A DNA stretch of 64,000 nucleotides. Origin: Phellopilus nigrolimitatus (taxonomy: Eukaryota > Basidiomycota > Agaricomycetes > Hymenochaetales > Hymenochaetaceae). A program made the translations under genes and the position numbers. Location of the stretch: positions 1-64,000 of the forward strand of contig JAJOHG010000128.1 of the NCBI GenBank assembly GCA_021029095.1, in the 5' to 3' direction. How positions within the stretch are numbered: position 1 is the stretch's first letter; every line of letters starts with the position of its first letter. Below the pieces are notes generated by a model. It was not told where the DNA came from. It saw nothing but the letters and a program-made list of their open reading frames with translations, and did not search any database. Positions 21,663 through 31,929 of this stretch are shown here, piece after piece.

Positions 21663-23162
21663 CTAAAGGTGAATGACGAGGTTGATCCCGTGCTCTGTGC
21701 AATAGTGTTCGGTCTTGGGCCAGTTTAAGGGAATATTATCCACCATAAGCGCACGCAAACTGGGGAGCGTGTTGAGAATCTCAACGAAGCGCGTATCCCA
21801 GCCATCCCAATTACGTGTACAGTTTTGGGTGTCCATAGTGATGTGCAGCTCTTCAAGCGAGTTGGGAAGCAGTAGCGAATATTCTGACTCAAGGAACAAG
21901 GAAAAGTTGTCGCGGTAGAGGAAGCGCAACCACAGGGAGCGCAATTTCGTGCAGAAAGGAAAAACGTCAGAGGGACACGTGCTCATGATCATGGTCAATG
22001 TTTTGAGGTGAGGAAGCGCCGGCCGGATGACCAAAGGCAAGAAATTATCCTCTGTACCGTGTTCCGTATTGACAAGATCGTAGCCACGGAGTGTGAGATT
22101 CTTCAATGCATAGTCCTTACAAGGCTGGAAAAGCCAGCGCAGATATTGCTCAGACGATTTATCTGCTTTCCCCTCAAAGTCGATATCTGTGAGTTCGGAG
22201 CATGGTGACAGTTTGCTGAGGAAGTCAGGGACGGTAGATGAAGAGGCCTCGGGGCACGTCCAATCGATGAGTTTCAGACGTTTAAGTGACGGCATTCGGG
22301 CAACAGTCTCGCAAAGGTCGGGCAGCTGCCAAGATTGTCCACACCAATCTCCGACGGTCAACTGCTCCAAGTCCTGAAAATCCGCTAGGCTGCGAATGGC
22401 ATCGATAACATGTGGGCCAAACTCGTATGCATCGAAGGTTGCCCAGACTGCAAGGGTTTCAACATTCGGGGCCACGTGCGGCAGCGCAGCGAGGAGAGCA
22501 AACATCTCGTCAGGTCTGTCTTCCACTTTTGCGTAGAAATCGGAGTTTGGCATGTCGAAGCAGATATGCCGAGTCCAGGGGCCAAAGAGCGGGTTGCGGA
22601 ATAGAGAATACAAGCCAAAGCTCCCAATAGCTTGCACTCCTCGTCGCATGGCACGCTGCACTGAACTGGTCCACGATCGATGCACAAGACACATGCTCCT
22701 GAGGGTCCCGACATTCTTATGCAGGATATTCACATGTGCCGAATACGTGAAACGATCACTGTAATACTGGCGGACCGGGAAGCTGCTGGCATCTACGGGT
22801 AGATCTGCGGTAATCGTGTCCACAACAAGGTCCACGATCATTAATGGAATAGGTGTGATCGCTGGAGCAGTCAGAGCCGATTGCGGCCACGAGCGCTCGT
22901 GCGCAATCTGGCGTCTGCTGTCCGCAATTTGGCACAGAACGTCTACGCCGCTCGTAAAGGAGATCTCCTCGATTTTGAATGTAGGATCCCGGAGTGTTCG
23001 AAGTAAATCGTCGAAGGCGGACAGAGAGAATTGAGGTCGTTTTTGCCCTCCAAACAATAAGGATGCCAACAAAGCATCGGAATCAGATTTGAATCGGACT
23101 CGGGCTTGTGAGTCTGTATCGACGAAATATGGGCCATGTGTGGATCCAGATGTGGTTGTCAT
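21663..23162 (-). CDS. F-box-like/LRR protein, copy 4 (short form)
   Basis: An intact frame of 499 residues, about 30 shorter than copy 2. The loss is in two places in the leucine-rich half: the segment before FPFCTKLRSL lacks the usual GMYDI, and the acidic linker after SLRALMV is missing. The variable segment is of the SFPVRQYYSDRFT type. It ends ..TEHGINLVIHL. Its start codon keeps the GATCATACAGCT element, but 36 bp upstream the 2.7 kb mobile element interrupts the conserved upstream module, so its expression may be altered. The gene is tail to tail with the intact factor gene. Confidence 0.8.
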   Translation of the reverse strand: MTTTSGSTHGPYFVDTDSQARVRFKSDSDALLASLLFGGQKRPQFSLSAFDDLLRTLRDPTFKIEEISFTSGVDVLCQIADSRRQIAHERSWPQSALTAPAITPIPLMIVDLVVDTITADLPVDASSFPVRQYYSDRFTYSAHVNILHKNVGTLRSMCLVHRSWTSSVQRAMRRGVQAIGSFGLYSLFRNPLFGPWTRHICFDMPNSDFYAKVEDRPDEMFALLAALPHVAPNVETLAVWATFDAYEFGPHVIDAIRSLADFQDLEQLTVGDWCGQSWQLPDLCETVARMPSLKRLKLIDWTCPEASSSTVPDFLSKLSPCSELTDIDFEGKADKSSEQYLRWLFQPCKDYALKNLTLRGYDLVNTEHGTEDNFLPLVIRPALPHLKTLTMIMSTCPSDVFPFCTKLRSLWLRFLYRDNFSLFLESEYSLLLPNSLEELHITMDTQNCTRNWDGWDTRFVEILNTLPSLRALMVDNIPLNWPKTEHYCTEHGINLVIHL

Positions 23163-23739
23163 AGCTGTATGATCAAGGCTGATAAACCTCTACGCGGGCG
23201 TATGGTGGTCGGGACAGCTCAGCTTCCCTGATTGCCTTATTGGTACACCTTGTTAGAGCTCCGATTGATTGCTACCATATATAGGCAGCACTCGATTAAC
23301 CGGAGCAGTAAGACCCCCGGGACCGCTATAGATAATTTAAATAATTAGTAATAAGCCATTTACTGTCGATAACAGGCATACAAACGATACCTTCACCGGG
23401 CATGCAGCGCGGTAATGCTCCTCGCCTGCTTCTCGAACGTAAAGGAGCTAGTGTTGTAGGTCCACTGAATGTCGCATGGAAGTAATCGAATGTGCCGGCG
23501 TGCGCATACTGACGTTCAATCTTCAAACTCTACTTCACTAGAACTAATTGTACACAATGACAACAGTCTCATGTAATACACTGATAGATTTCAGCATACA
23601 TAGAAATACATATTCGCATTCGTATTCAAATCCGTACTATTTCTCCTCTTGTCGCAACTCACAAGTAAAGCATGGGTCCCCTCAGACTCTCATGGATTCT
23701 CGTGCCCCTTAGCTCTTTCGCCCTGCGCAGTATCTTACC

Positions 23740-24745
23740 ATCGTCCATGCTGCGGCGGAAGGATCCTGTGCAGGTACAGCCGCGCGCGTTGGCGCGCTTG
23801 TTCGTTCCACCGCGTACGCCGATGGAATTAGCCGCACGCTATTCGTCGTGGGCAGCTCGCGTCATGCACGTTTTGTTGGATGTTATCCGCGGGGGAACGG
23901 TTCTCGTCGAATATCACCGTGTAATCCTCACGCACGCTGTACCTTGCTGCCCCGCGTGCGCCTGCAGGAATAAATCGAAGTTATACACCGCAGTGATGCC
24001 CCAGTCGGCGAGCGTCCCGGCCTTAACGCTTGAGGTCTAATCCGCCTGCTCAGGCCTCATTGGGTAGAAGCACGTACGGTGCCGCTTCCTGCAGATCGCG
24101 ATGGCGAACTTGGGACTGAAGCCCTTGAAAGAGCAAAACGCTGCTCTGATCTCCGGGTGCTCGAGTGACCATGCATTTGAACTGGCCGTCGAAGACCCCG
24201 TCGCGGAACACAACGACGCGCTCGGGAAGGGTCTTCGTGTGCTTCAAATATTCATTCAGACACTCGATCACCACTTGCTTGACCCCAGTAATCATCTGTT
24301 TTGATGAAACGGTCAGAATAGAATGATAAAAATTGAAGACAGCGCTCGCCTCTTTTTCGTGTCTTTGGGGGCCGAAACTTGCGGGATAGTGCATGAACTC
24401 CTCATCACAGCTCGCTACAACGCAGCAATCGACGGCGTCCTTTTATGCAGCCAACATCAGGGTGTGTCAAGTTCATTCCGACGAGCATCGTGTTTTTGAG
24501 CCAGCACATGGAGCTCGCATCGAGCTGGTGGTTGACGCCGCCAAGCTTCGTGTTGATTTGGAGCGCAATACTCGAGGTATCGATGCTGACCTTTTCTTTT
24601 CTAACACTCGCCATTTGCATGCAGACGGCCGCGATCCCGAGCTTGGAGTCGCAGAGTTTCTTCAGACCTGAGTAGATCTCGCTAATGGATGCGAAGACAA
24701 AGCATGGTATTCGGACACCCAAGAAGCGTCTTGATACCATTCTCT
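23740..24745 (-). pseudogene. Argonaute (PIWI domain) relic
   Basis: Minus-strand pieces in different frames follow the order of a PIWI domain: KLCDSKLGIAAVCMQ, then IALQINTKLGGVNHQLD, GMNLTHP, CDEEFMHYPASFGPQRH, NEYLKHTKTLPERVVVFRDG, SFKGFSPKFAIAICRKRH, and AGTLADWGITAVYNFDLFLQ followed by AHAGQQGT. Argonautes use this domain to bind small RNAs and, in some, cut targets. Here at least three frameshifts and several stops break it, and the first catalytic aspartate (GxDxTHP) is asparagine. The N, PAZ and most MID regions are absent. It lies wholly inside the 2.7 kb mobile element, downstream of a PB1-like fragment. It cannot encode a working Argonaute. Confidence 0.75.
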
Positions 24746-24784
24746 ACCGCATCGATTGCTGCGGTACGCAGCGGGTCGCGTGAG

Positions 24785-25735
24785 TTCGGGAGCCAGTGTA
24801 CTGTAGCTTCGGCTCGTGCCAGTCCTCGACACGGCGGCTGCCGTGCTCACCGATGATGATGTCGTCGTGAATAGCTGCTGCGGGCGCGGACGACGAGCTC
24901 CCGGAGGTATACGCGTAGTAGTAGAGGCTCTTATCCTGCTGCAGTGCGAGGTCACCGTCAAAAAGACTCCGCGCATCCAGATCATCGCCACTTAGAGCGG
25001 GTAAGGAGCCATCGGAGACGACAGACTCAGGCATCATGATGCCGTTGATATCGCGCGACGTCTGGTCGCGCAGTCATTGCATGTGTTTCGCTTGATGGAC
25101 TCGGAGGATTCGGACAGTTTCAGCCGCTTGATAGCTGCAGAGGGATCCACGGGGTACCGCTCTTTTTTCCCGGACTTTAGGAAAAAAAAAAAAAAAAAAA
25201 AAACGGATATTTGGACACCAGGGGACGTACCATCGAACGCGCTTGTGTCAGAATCAAACTCCAAGCCGGACAAGGTGTGGAAGTATTGCACCGTAAACTC
25301 GCTCCCGCCGTCCACGATTGTCTTCGTCTTTTGCACGAGTAACCCGGTGTCCCTCAAGCCGATAGTGGTACTCCGTCTTGATGTGCACGGCTGACCCAAA
25401 CGGAAGAGACAGTGAAGAGCTACTGCTATTGTAATTCTTGTATTCATCCAGGCTCATAAGCGACGAGGTGTCGGACAAACTTGAGCCGTCGTAGTCGACA
25501 GTGATATTCACGCGCAGCGCTATGCGCCTGCTTCCAAAGCTGCGTCCGGGCAGGATGGACTGCAGAGGAGGCGGGAGGTTATCGACACCTGCCTAAAAGT
25601 ATTGATTAGCCGCTGTGAGGTTGAATTCAGTCGTGACGTCCATGGCATCGCCATCATCGTCCTTATATGCGATGGAGAACGAGAACGCCAGAAGAAAAAT
25701 TTCCCCACAGATACTGGCCCAGAGTGTACAGCACG
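24785..25735 (-). pseudogene. fragment of a PB1-like domain protein gene
   Basis: Minus-strand reading gives a PB1-like stretch (IAYKDDDGDAMDVTTEFNL), then ALRVNITVDYDGSSLSDTSS, a frameshift, and later a serine/aspartate-rich part with LPALSGDDLDARSLFDGD and DDIIIGEHGSR. The pieces are in different frames with an in-frame stop (before AGVDNLPPP) and a homopolymer run inside a likely former intron, so the gene is broken. PB1 domains mediate protein pairing. The assignment of the first block to PB1 is from its acidic OPCA-like pattern only; the rest is not recognised. It lies inside the 2.7 kb element. Confidence 0.45.
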
Positions 25736-25922
25736 GTCGGGCTAGCGGAGGCACATAAAAAATATTAATAATTATTCTATGACCTTTTCTATGACCAATA
25801 CATCAGTGGTATTCGAGGTCCTAAGCAACACGCGTCAAGACCCTTAGTCGGGGCTTGAATTGATCGGCATCACTGGCTCAATAAGGCAATTTGGGAAGCT
25901 GAGCTGTCCCGACCACCATACG

Positions 25923-26225
25923 GGCGCGTTGTTGTGTTTGTCCTTTTGCTTGTATTCATCTGTCATACACCATTATGTAACTCCTTTCTGCGCGGTTTTC
26001 TGAACGAAGTTGAAAGCCTGTTCCATGCAATGTAACCAGCTTTTCTGGATCGTCCCATCTAACTTAGAGACGGTTATTCGGTTGTCTCGTATGAAAAATT
26101 ATTTCGCTGTCCTTTTCCGGCCGTGAGTTTTTATACGGGCCTCGAACCAAAAGAGTGTGCATTTGTAGCTGCTTACATGTCTACCAGAAACGGACTTTTT
26201 GCGGCTCATGAATGAAAGAAAAGGT
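25923..26225 (-). repeat. displaced upstream module of F-box copy 4
   Basis: Continues the conserved module that normally abuts the start codon: a TTGTTG run, TTGTATTCATCTGTCATA, CATTATGTAACTCC, AGCTTTTCTGGATCGTCCCA and TTCGCTGTCCTTTTCCGGCC. It matches 6.94-7.26 kb in inverted orientation. It now lies 2.7 kb from its gene because of the inserted element. No gene. Confidence 0.65.
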
Positions 26226-26486
26226 GCAGAACGAGGTTTTGAGCTCAATTCTCACCCGTTTTGCACGATTTAAGCTTTCAAACTCTCGGGTGATATGGGG
26301 ATGGGAGGTCTACTTTGTCGATGTTTTAGTTTCGCCCTCAACGTATCGGTACAGCAGTGTAAGGCCGTTATTCTGGTACTTTGAGGGTGAAATTAGAAGC
26401 TCGACAAAGTAGACCTCCCAGCCCCATATCATCCGAGCACATACCAGGCAGAACGGAGGAGAATTTAGCTCAAAAACTCGTTCTGC
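26226..26486. repeat. near-palindromic fold-back element, copy 2
   Basis: Inverted counterpart of the element at 6,650-6,920, bounded by GCAGAACGAG and CTCGTTCTGC, with the central CCTCAACGTATCGG..TACTTTGAGGGTGAAA also pairing. It lies inside the right arm of the large inverted repeat. Confidence 0.75.
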
Positions 26487-26496
26487 GCGTTTGCAT

Positions 26497-27169
26497 GTAA
26501 GGTAGGCGACATTCTATCTCGACCACCGTGACATGTCACGGTCACGCGGCCAAATCTTCGGCTTGGGCGGATTCTTTCTTTGGGAAACATAGAAATCAAT
26601 CAAATCAGAAGAAAACACCTTTTCGAAGACAGATTTTACTGTGTTTTGCAGTCATACATGTTGTAGCAGTACTATACGGTAGTATAAAAGAGAAAATAAA
26701 GGCTAAGCTAGACATTTGTGTTGGCAATTTCTTCCATGATTGAGGTAGGAACAACTCATATTCTTTTCCATAATAGCTAGTGAGGATATTCCGATAACGT
26801 TGCTTTGTGAATTCTGTTGAAATTACCAAATAAACGCAGGTGGCTGATTATATTACACAATTAATAGCATCCAAATAAGGCAATTTAGCGTCACGGTAAC
26901 GCGACCAAATTCTGGCAGATTTTTTTTCCAAACCATGCTCAAACGTGCAGAAACGACGTTTAGAGTACAAATAAATCATTTTTTTTTTCGGGCTTATTTC
27001 TTCATGAGAACTTTTCTTTTCCTGAAAATCCCTGCATCATTCAGTAGCTAGACATGATATCTTCATGATGTAGCTGTTAGAATGAGCCTTTGTGGGATGT
27101 TGAGTGAGGAATAAAGTAAGGAAGAAAGGTGTCACGCAGGTGGTCGAGATAGAATGTCGCCTACTTTAC
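26497..27169. mobile_element. non-autonomous TIR element (MITE-like), right copy
   Basis: Inverted copy of the element at 5,958-6,639, with the same ends (GTAAGGTAGGCGAC.. and ..GTCGCCTACTTTAC) and nearly identical interior. It occupies the same position relative to the neighbouring fold-back element and F-box 3' flank as the left copy, so it was present before the inverted duplication. Confidence 0.75.
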
Positions 27170-27565
27170 GTATGACTTTCTCAAGTTCCACCTACCGTGC
27201 CTCCGCAACAACGCAAGGACTGAATTTATGGCAAAACTATTTGCATTTGTTTCTCCTGTGTACTCACCCAAGGCATGGCTCGTGTGTATATATTTAGCTG
27301 GGTTAGACTGTATGTATGACTATGTACTCGTCATGGAATCTATGGACCAGTCGCGTTTGGTAAAGCGAGCGTAGCCGATTCCCGGCAAGGGACCTTAGTA
27401 CTGAGGAAGGTTCGTCAAACGCTCCAGTCTTGTTCCCAAATCCTTCTTCACTGGCAATATCAATAAGAGCAAAGCCGAAAACCCGACACTGTCCAGGAAT
27501 GTCATCTATACGGCAAAAAATGATAACCCAGCACTCTCCACTTCTTTATCCCTAGGACACGTCCT
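27170..27565 (-). other. 3' flank of F-box copy 5
   Basis: Matches 5,562-5,957 in reverse with few differences, including the same internal deletion relative to the flank of copy 3. No gene. Confidence 0.6.
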
Positions 27566-29158
27566 CTATCGGCGCGGCCGTTGAACAAGGACGAGGTTGA
27601 TCCCGTGCTCTGCGCAATAGCGTTCAGTCTTGAGCAGGTTCAAGGGGGGATTATCCACGTCGTCCGCACCCTCCGGGCCGTCCCAAAGAGACTGGTACTG
27701 AATTTGAGACACCGTAAATGCACGTAAACTTGGGAGCGTGCTGAGAATCTCAACGAAGCGCGTATCCAAGCGACTCGATAGGTCCCACCTACGCACTATG
27801 TCTTCGATTTTCGGAGTCATGTGCAGCTCTTCAAGCGAGCTAGGGAGCACTAGCGAATATTCCGACCTAAAGAACAAGGAAACGTTGCTGCGGTTGAGAA
27901 AGCGCAACTTCAGGGAGCGCAATTTCGTACAGAAAGGAAAGATATCGTACATTCCTTCGATGTCAGCGAGACACGTGCCTATGGTTATGGTCAATGTTTT
28001 GATGTGAGGATGCGCTGGCCGGATGGCCAAAGGCAAGAAATTATCCTCTGTACCGTGTTCCTCATTGACAAGATCGTAGCCACGGAGTGTGAGCATCTTC
28101 AATGGATAGTCTTTACAAGGCTTGAAAAGCCAGCGCAGATATTGCGCAGACGATTTGTCCGCTTTCCCCTCAAAGTCGATATTTGTGAGTTCGGAGCATG
28201 GTGACAATTTTCTGAGGAAGTCAGGGATGGTATGACGAGAGGTCTTGGGATACGTCCAATCGGTGAGTTTCAGTCGTTTAAGTGACGGCATCCGCGCAAC
28301 AGTCTCGCAAAGGTCGGGCAGCTGCCGAGACGGTCCACATTTATTTCCGACGGTCAGCTGCTTCAAATTCTGAAATTCAGCTAGGCTGCGAACGGCATCG
28401 ACGACATGTGTGCCAAATTTATTCGCATCGAAGGGCGCCCAGACTGCAAGGGTTTCGACATTCGGGGCTACGTGCGGCAGCGCGGCAAGGAGAGCAAACA
28501 TCTCGTCAGGTCTGTCTTCCACTTTTGTGTGGAACTTGAAGTTTGGCATGTCGAACCAGATATGCCGCGTCCAGGGCCCGACGAGAGGGTTGCGGAATAG
28601 AGAGTACAAGCCAAGGCTCCCAACAACTTGCACACCTAGTCGCATGGCGCGCTGCACTGAACTGGTCCACGATCGGTGCACAAGACACATGCTCCTGAGG
28701 GTCTCGACATTCTTATGCAGGAAATTCACATGTGCCGAATACGTGAAACGATCACTGTAGCTCTGGCGGACCGGGAAGCTGCTGGCATCTACGGGTAGAT
28801 CTGCGGTAATCGTGTCCACAATAAGGTCCACGATCGTTAATGGAATAGGTGTGATCACTGTGGTAGTCAGAGCTGATTGCGGCCAGGAGCGCTCGTGCGC
28901 AATCTGACGTCTGCTGTCCGCTATTTGGCACAGAACATCTACGCCGCTCGTAAAGGAGATTTCCTCGATTTTGAATGCGGGATCCCGGAGTATTCGAAGT
29001 AAATCGTCGAAGACGGACAGAGAGAATTGAGGGCGTTTTTGCCCTCCAAACAATAAAGATGCCAACAAAGCATCCGATTCAGAACTGAATCGGACACGGG
29101 CTTGTGAGTCTGTATCGACGAAATAAGGGCCATGTGTGGATCCAGATGTGGCTGTCAT
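27566..29158 (-). CDS. F-box-like/LRR protein, copy 5
   Basis: Intact, 530 residues, about 98% identical in protein to copy 2, with the same C-terminus (..LVLVQRPRR). The similarity is uneven: roughly the last two thirds are almost identical to copy 2 at the DNA level, while the first 240 bp differ at about a dozen sites and share several of those bases with copies 3 and 9 (RFSSESD in place of RFRSESD). That pattern suggests a conversion tract near the 5' end. The variable segment reads SYSDRFTYSAHV. Confidence 0.85.
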   Translation of the reverse strand: MTATSGSTHGPYFVDTDSQARVRFSSESDALLASLLFGGQKRPQFSLSVFDDLLRILRDPAFKIEEISFTSGVDVLCQIADSRRQIAHERSWPQSALTTTVITPIPLTIVDLIVDTITADLPVDASSFPVRQSYSDRFTYSAHVNFLHKNVETLRSMCLVHRSWTSSVQRAMRLGVQVVGSLGLYSLFRNPLVGPWTRHIWFDMPNFKFHTKVEDRPDEMFALLAALPHVAPNVETLAVWAPFDANKFGTHVVDAVRSLAEFQNLKQLTVGNKCGPSRQLPDLCETVARMPSLKRLKLTDWTYPKTSRHTIPDFLRKLSPCSELTNIDFEGKADKSSAQYLRWLFKPCKDYPLKMLTLRGYDLVNEEHGTEDNFLPLAIRPAHPHIKTLTITIGTCLADIEGMYDIFPFCTKLRSLKLRFLNRSNVSLFFRSEYSLVLPSSLEELHMTPKIEDIVRRWDLSSRLDTRFVEILSTLPSLRAFTVSQIQYQSLWDGPEGADDVDNPPLNLLKTERYCAEHGINLVLVQRPRR

Positions 29159-29484
29159 AGCTGTGTGATCAAGGCGGATAGGCTACTACGTGTTGCTCGT
29201 TGTTGTTGTTTGCCCTTTTATTTGTATTCATCTGACATAACCATTATGTAACTTCTTTCTGCGTTTTATGGTTTTCTGAACCAAACTGAAAGCCTGTTCG
29301 ATGCAGTGCCAGCAGCTTTTCTGGATCGTCCCATCTAAATTAGAGATGGTTATTCGATTGTCTCGTATGAGAAATTATTTCGCTGTCCTTTTCCGGCCGT
29401 GAGTCTTTACATACGGGCCTCGAACCGTAAAAGTTGTAGCTGTTTACATGTCTACCAAAAACGGAATTTTTGCGAAGAAAAGTT
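29159..29484 (-). repeat. conserved upstream module of F-box copy 5
   Basis: Same module as before copy 2, in reverse: AGCTGTGTGATCAAGG, a TTGTTG run, CATCTGACATAACCATTATG, GATCGTCCCATCTAAATTAG and TTTCCGGCCGTGAGTCTTTAC. No gene. Confidence 0.6.
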
Positions 29485-29755
29485 ACAGAACGAGATTTTG
29501 AGCTCAACTCTCACCCGTTTTGCACGATTTAAGCTGGTAAACTCTCTGGTGATATGGGACAGGGAGGTCTACTTTGTCGAGTTTTTAATTTCGCCCTCAA
29601 CGTATCAGAACAGCAGTGTAAGGCCGTTATTCTGGTACTTTGAGGGTGAAATTATAAAATTGACAAAGTGGACCTCCCAGCCCCATATCATCCGAGCACA
29701 TACCAGCTTAATTCATGCAGAACGGAGGAGAATTGATCTCAAAAGCTCGTTCTGC
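29485..29755. repeat. near-palindromic fold-back element, copy 3
   Basis: Third copy of the palindromic element, bounded by ACAGAACGAG and CTCGTTCTGC. It is somewhat more diverged than the other two (for example GATATGGGACAGGGAGG on one arm). Confidence 0.7.
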
Positions 29756-30348
29756 GCGTTTGCATGTATGACTTTCTCAAGCTCCATCTACCAACCGTAC
29801 CTCCGCAATAACACAAGGACTGAATCTTTGGAAAGGCCTTTTACATTTTTTTCTCCTGTGTACTCACCCAAGGCATGGCTCGTGTGTATACCCCGAATGT
29901 ATATTTTGCTATTTCGCCCCCTTACTTACACTTTTGACGATCAATTACGACTTTGACGCACGGGGATCTGACGCAACGACAGGACATCTCTTTCAACGAA
30001 TGGGACTAATCTCAGGACAATCATTGGGTGGATATGTTTGGCTGGATTGCTTATACTGTATATATGAATATGTACTCGTCATATGGAATTCGTGGACCAT
30101 TCGCGTTTGATAAAGCAAGCGTAGCCAATACCCGACAAGGGACCTGAGGAAGGTTCGTCAAACGTTCCCGTATTGCTCCCAAGCTCTCCCCACTCGCAAT
30201 TCACAAATAGGAACGCGAAAAGCCGACACCGGTCAGGAACGTCAATTCTAGAGCAAAAGATCATAATTCCGCATTCTCCACTTCTCTATCTCTAGGAAAC
30301 GCCGACCTAGATCATGCCGACTGCGATCCGGATCCTGTATGCGGACCG
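29756..30348. other. 3' flank of F-box copy 6 with an empty MITE site
   Basis: No gene. At about 29,757-29,785 the sequence GCGTTTGCATGTATGACTTTC is the uninterrupted form of the site where the 0.68 kb element sits at 5,958 and 26,497. The remainder matches the 3' flanks of copies 3 and 10 (ATTGTCCTGAGAT complement, GGAATTCGTGGACCATTCGCG). Confidence 0.6.
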
Positions 30349-31929
30349 CTAAACATAAAAGACGAGATTGATCCTGTGCTCTGCGCAATGGTGTTCGGTC
30401 TCGGGCAGGTTTGAGGGAAAGTTATCCACGTAGTTCCCACCATCCGGCCCGTCCCAATGAGCCAGGTACTGATTTTGAGACACCGTCAATGCACGTAAAC
30501 TGGGGAGCGTGTTGAGAATCTCAACGAAGCGCGTATCCCAGCCATCCAATACGTCCCAATTACCTATATTGTCTTTGATGCCCATAGTGATGTGCAGCTC
30601 TTCGAGCGAATTGGGAAGCAGTAGTGAATATACTGACTTAAGGAACAAAGGAAAGTTGCCGCGTTGGAGGAAGAACAACCTCAGGGAGCGCAATTTCGTG
30701 CAGAAAGGAAAGATATCGTACACTTCTTTGATTTCAGCAGAAGAACTGTCTAGGACAAGCGTCAATGTCTCGAGCTGAGGAAGCGCCGGCCGAATGACCA
30801 GAGGCAATGAATAATCCTGTATTCCGTGTTCCTTACTGATAAAATCAGAACCACGGAGTGTAAGCATCTTCAATGCATAGCCCTTACAGGGCCGGAAAAG
30901 CCAGCGTAGATATTGCTCAGACAGTTTGCCTGCTTTCCCTTTAAATTCGATGTCTGTGAGTTTGGAGCATGGCGACAATTTTCTGAGGAAGTCAGGGATG
31001 GTAGATGGAGGAGCCTCGGGGCACATCCAATAGATGAGTTTCAGACGTTTAAGTGACGGCATCCGTGCAACAGTCTCGCAAAGGTCGGGCAGCTGCCGAG
31101 ACAATCCACATATGTTTCCGATGGTCAACTGCTTCAAGTCCTGAAAATACGCTAGGCTGCGAATGGCATCGATAACATGTGGGCCATACTCATCTGCATC
31201 GAAGGGTGCCCAGACTGCAAGGGTTTCGACATTCGGGGCAACGTGCGGCAGCGCAGCGAGGAGAGCAAACATTTCGTCAGGTCTGTTTTCTGCTTTTGTG
31301 TGATACTGCAGGTTGGGCATGTCGAAGCAGATATGCCGAGTCCAGGGACCAAAGAGAGGGTTGCGGAATAGGGAGTACAAGCCAAAACTCCCAATAACTT
31401 GCACTCCTCGTCGCATGACGCGCTGCACTGAGCTGGTCCACGATCGGTGCACAAGACACATGCGCCTGAGGGTCTCGACATCCTCATTCAGGAAATTCAC
31501 ATGTGTTGAATGCGTAACACGATTTCGATCTTCCCGGTGGACCGAGAAGCTGCTGGCGTCTACGGGTAGATCTGCGGTAATCGTGTCCACAACAAGATCC
31601 ACGATGATTAAAGGAACAGGTGTCAGCGCTGGGGCAGTCAGAGCCGATTGTGGCCAGGAGCGCTCGTGCGCGGTCTGACGTCTGCTGTCCGCAATTTGGC
31701 ACAGAACATCTACGCCGCTGGTAAAGGAGATTTCCTCGATCTTGAATGTGGGATCCCGGAGTAATCGAAGTAAATCGTCGAAGACGGATAGAGAGAATTG
31801 AGGGCGTTTTTGCCCTCCAAACAAGAAGGATGCCAACAAAGCATCTGATTCAGATTTGAATCGGACTCGGGCTTGTGAGTCTGTATCGACGAAATAAGAG
31901 CCATTCTCGGGTCCAGATGTGGCTGTCAT
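30349..31929 (-). CDS. F-box-like/LRR protein, copy 6
   Basis: Intact frame of 526 residues. The head is GPENGSYFVD instead of GSTHGPYFVD, shared in part with copy 9. The variable segment is of the other type (SFSVHREDRNRVTHS). The leucine-rich half differs strongly in the LDSSSAEIKEVYDIF and LQRGNFPLF regions. It ends ..EHRINLVFYV, close to copy 10, which also shares its 3' flank. The start follows a GATCATACAGCT-type element in which one base differs (TCGATCATA). Confidence 0.8.
   Translation of the reverse strand: MTATSGPENGSYFVDTDSQARVRFKSESDALLASFLFGGQKRPQFSLSVFDDLLRLLRDPTFKIEEISFTSGVDVLCQIADSRRQTAHERSWPQSALTAPALTPVPLIIVDLVVDTITADLPVDASSFSVHREDRNRVTHSTHVNFLNEDVETLRRMCLVHRSWTSSVQRVMRRGVQVIGSFGLYSLFRNPLFGPWTRHICFDMPNLQYHTKAENRPDEMFALLAALPHVAPNVETLAVWAPFDADEYGPHVIDAIRSLAYFQDLKQLTIGNICGLSRQLPDLCETVARMPSLKRLKLIYWMCPEAPPSTIPDFLRKLSPCSKLTDIEFKGKAGKLSEQYLRWLFRPCKGYALKMLTLRGSDFISKEHGIQDYSLPLVIRPALPQLETLTLVLDSSSAEIKEVYDIFPFCTKLRSLRLFFLQRGNFPLFLKSVYSLLLPNSLEELHITMGIKDNIGNWDVLDGWDTRFVEILNTLPSLRALTVSQNQYLAHWDGPDGGNYVDNFPSNLPETEHHCAEHRINLVFYV

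Larger units (their letters stand above)
23199..25922. mobile_element. 2.7 kb TIR element carrying captured gene fragments
   Basis: The ends are 45-bp inverted repeats, CGTATGGTGGTCGGGACAGC.. at the left and its complement at the right, with about two mismatches across 23,199-23,243 and 25,878-25,922. The insertion splits the upstream module of F-box copy 4: the part next to the ATG stays at 23,163-23,195 and the rest resumes at about 25,925 (GCGTTGTTG..). Flanking bases fit a short GCG target duplication, and the uninterrupted order is seen at copies 8-10. Inside there is no transposase, only decayed Argonaute and PB1-like fragments on the minus strand, so it resembles Pack-type non-autonomous elements. 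A run of about 22 A lies near 25,182. Confidence 0.75.
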
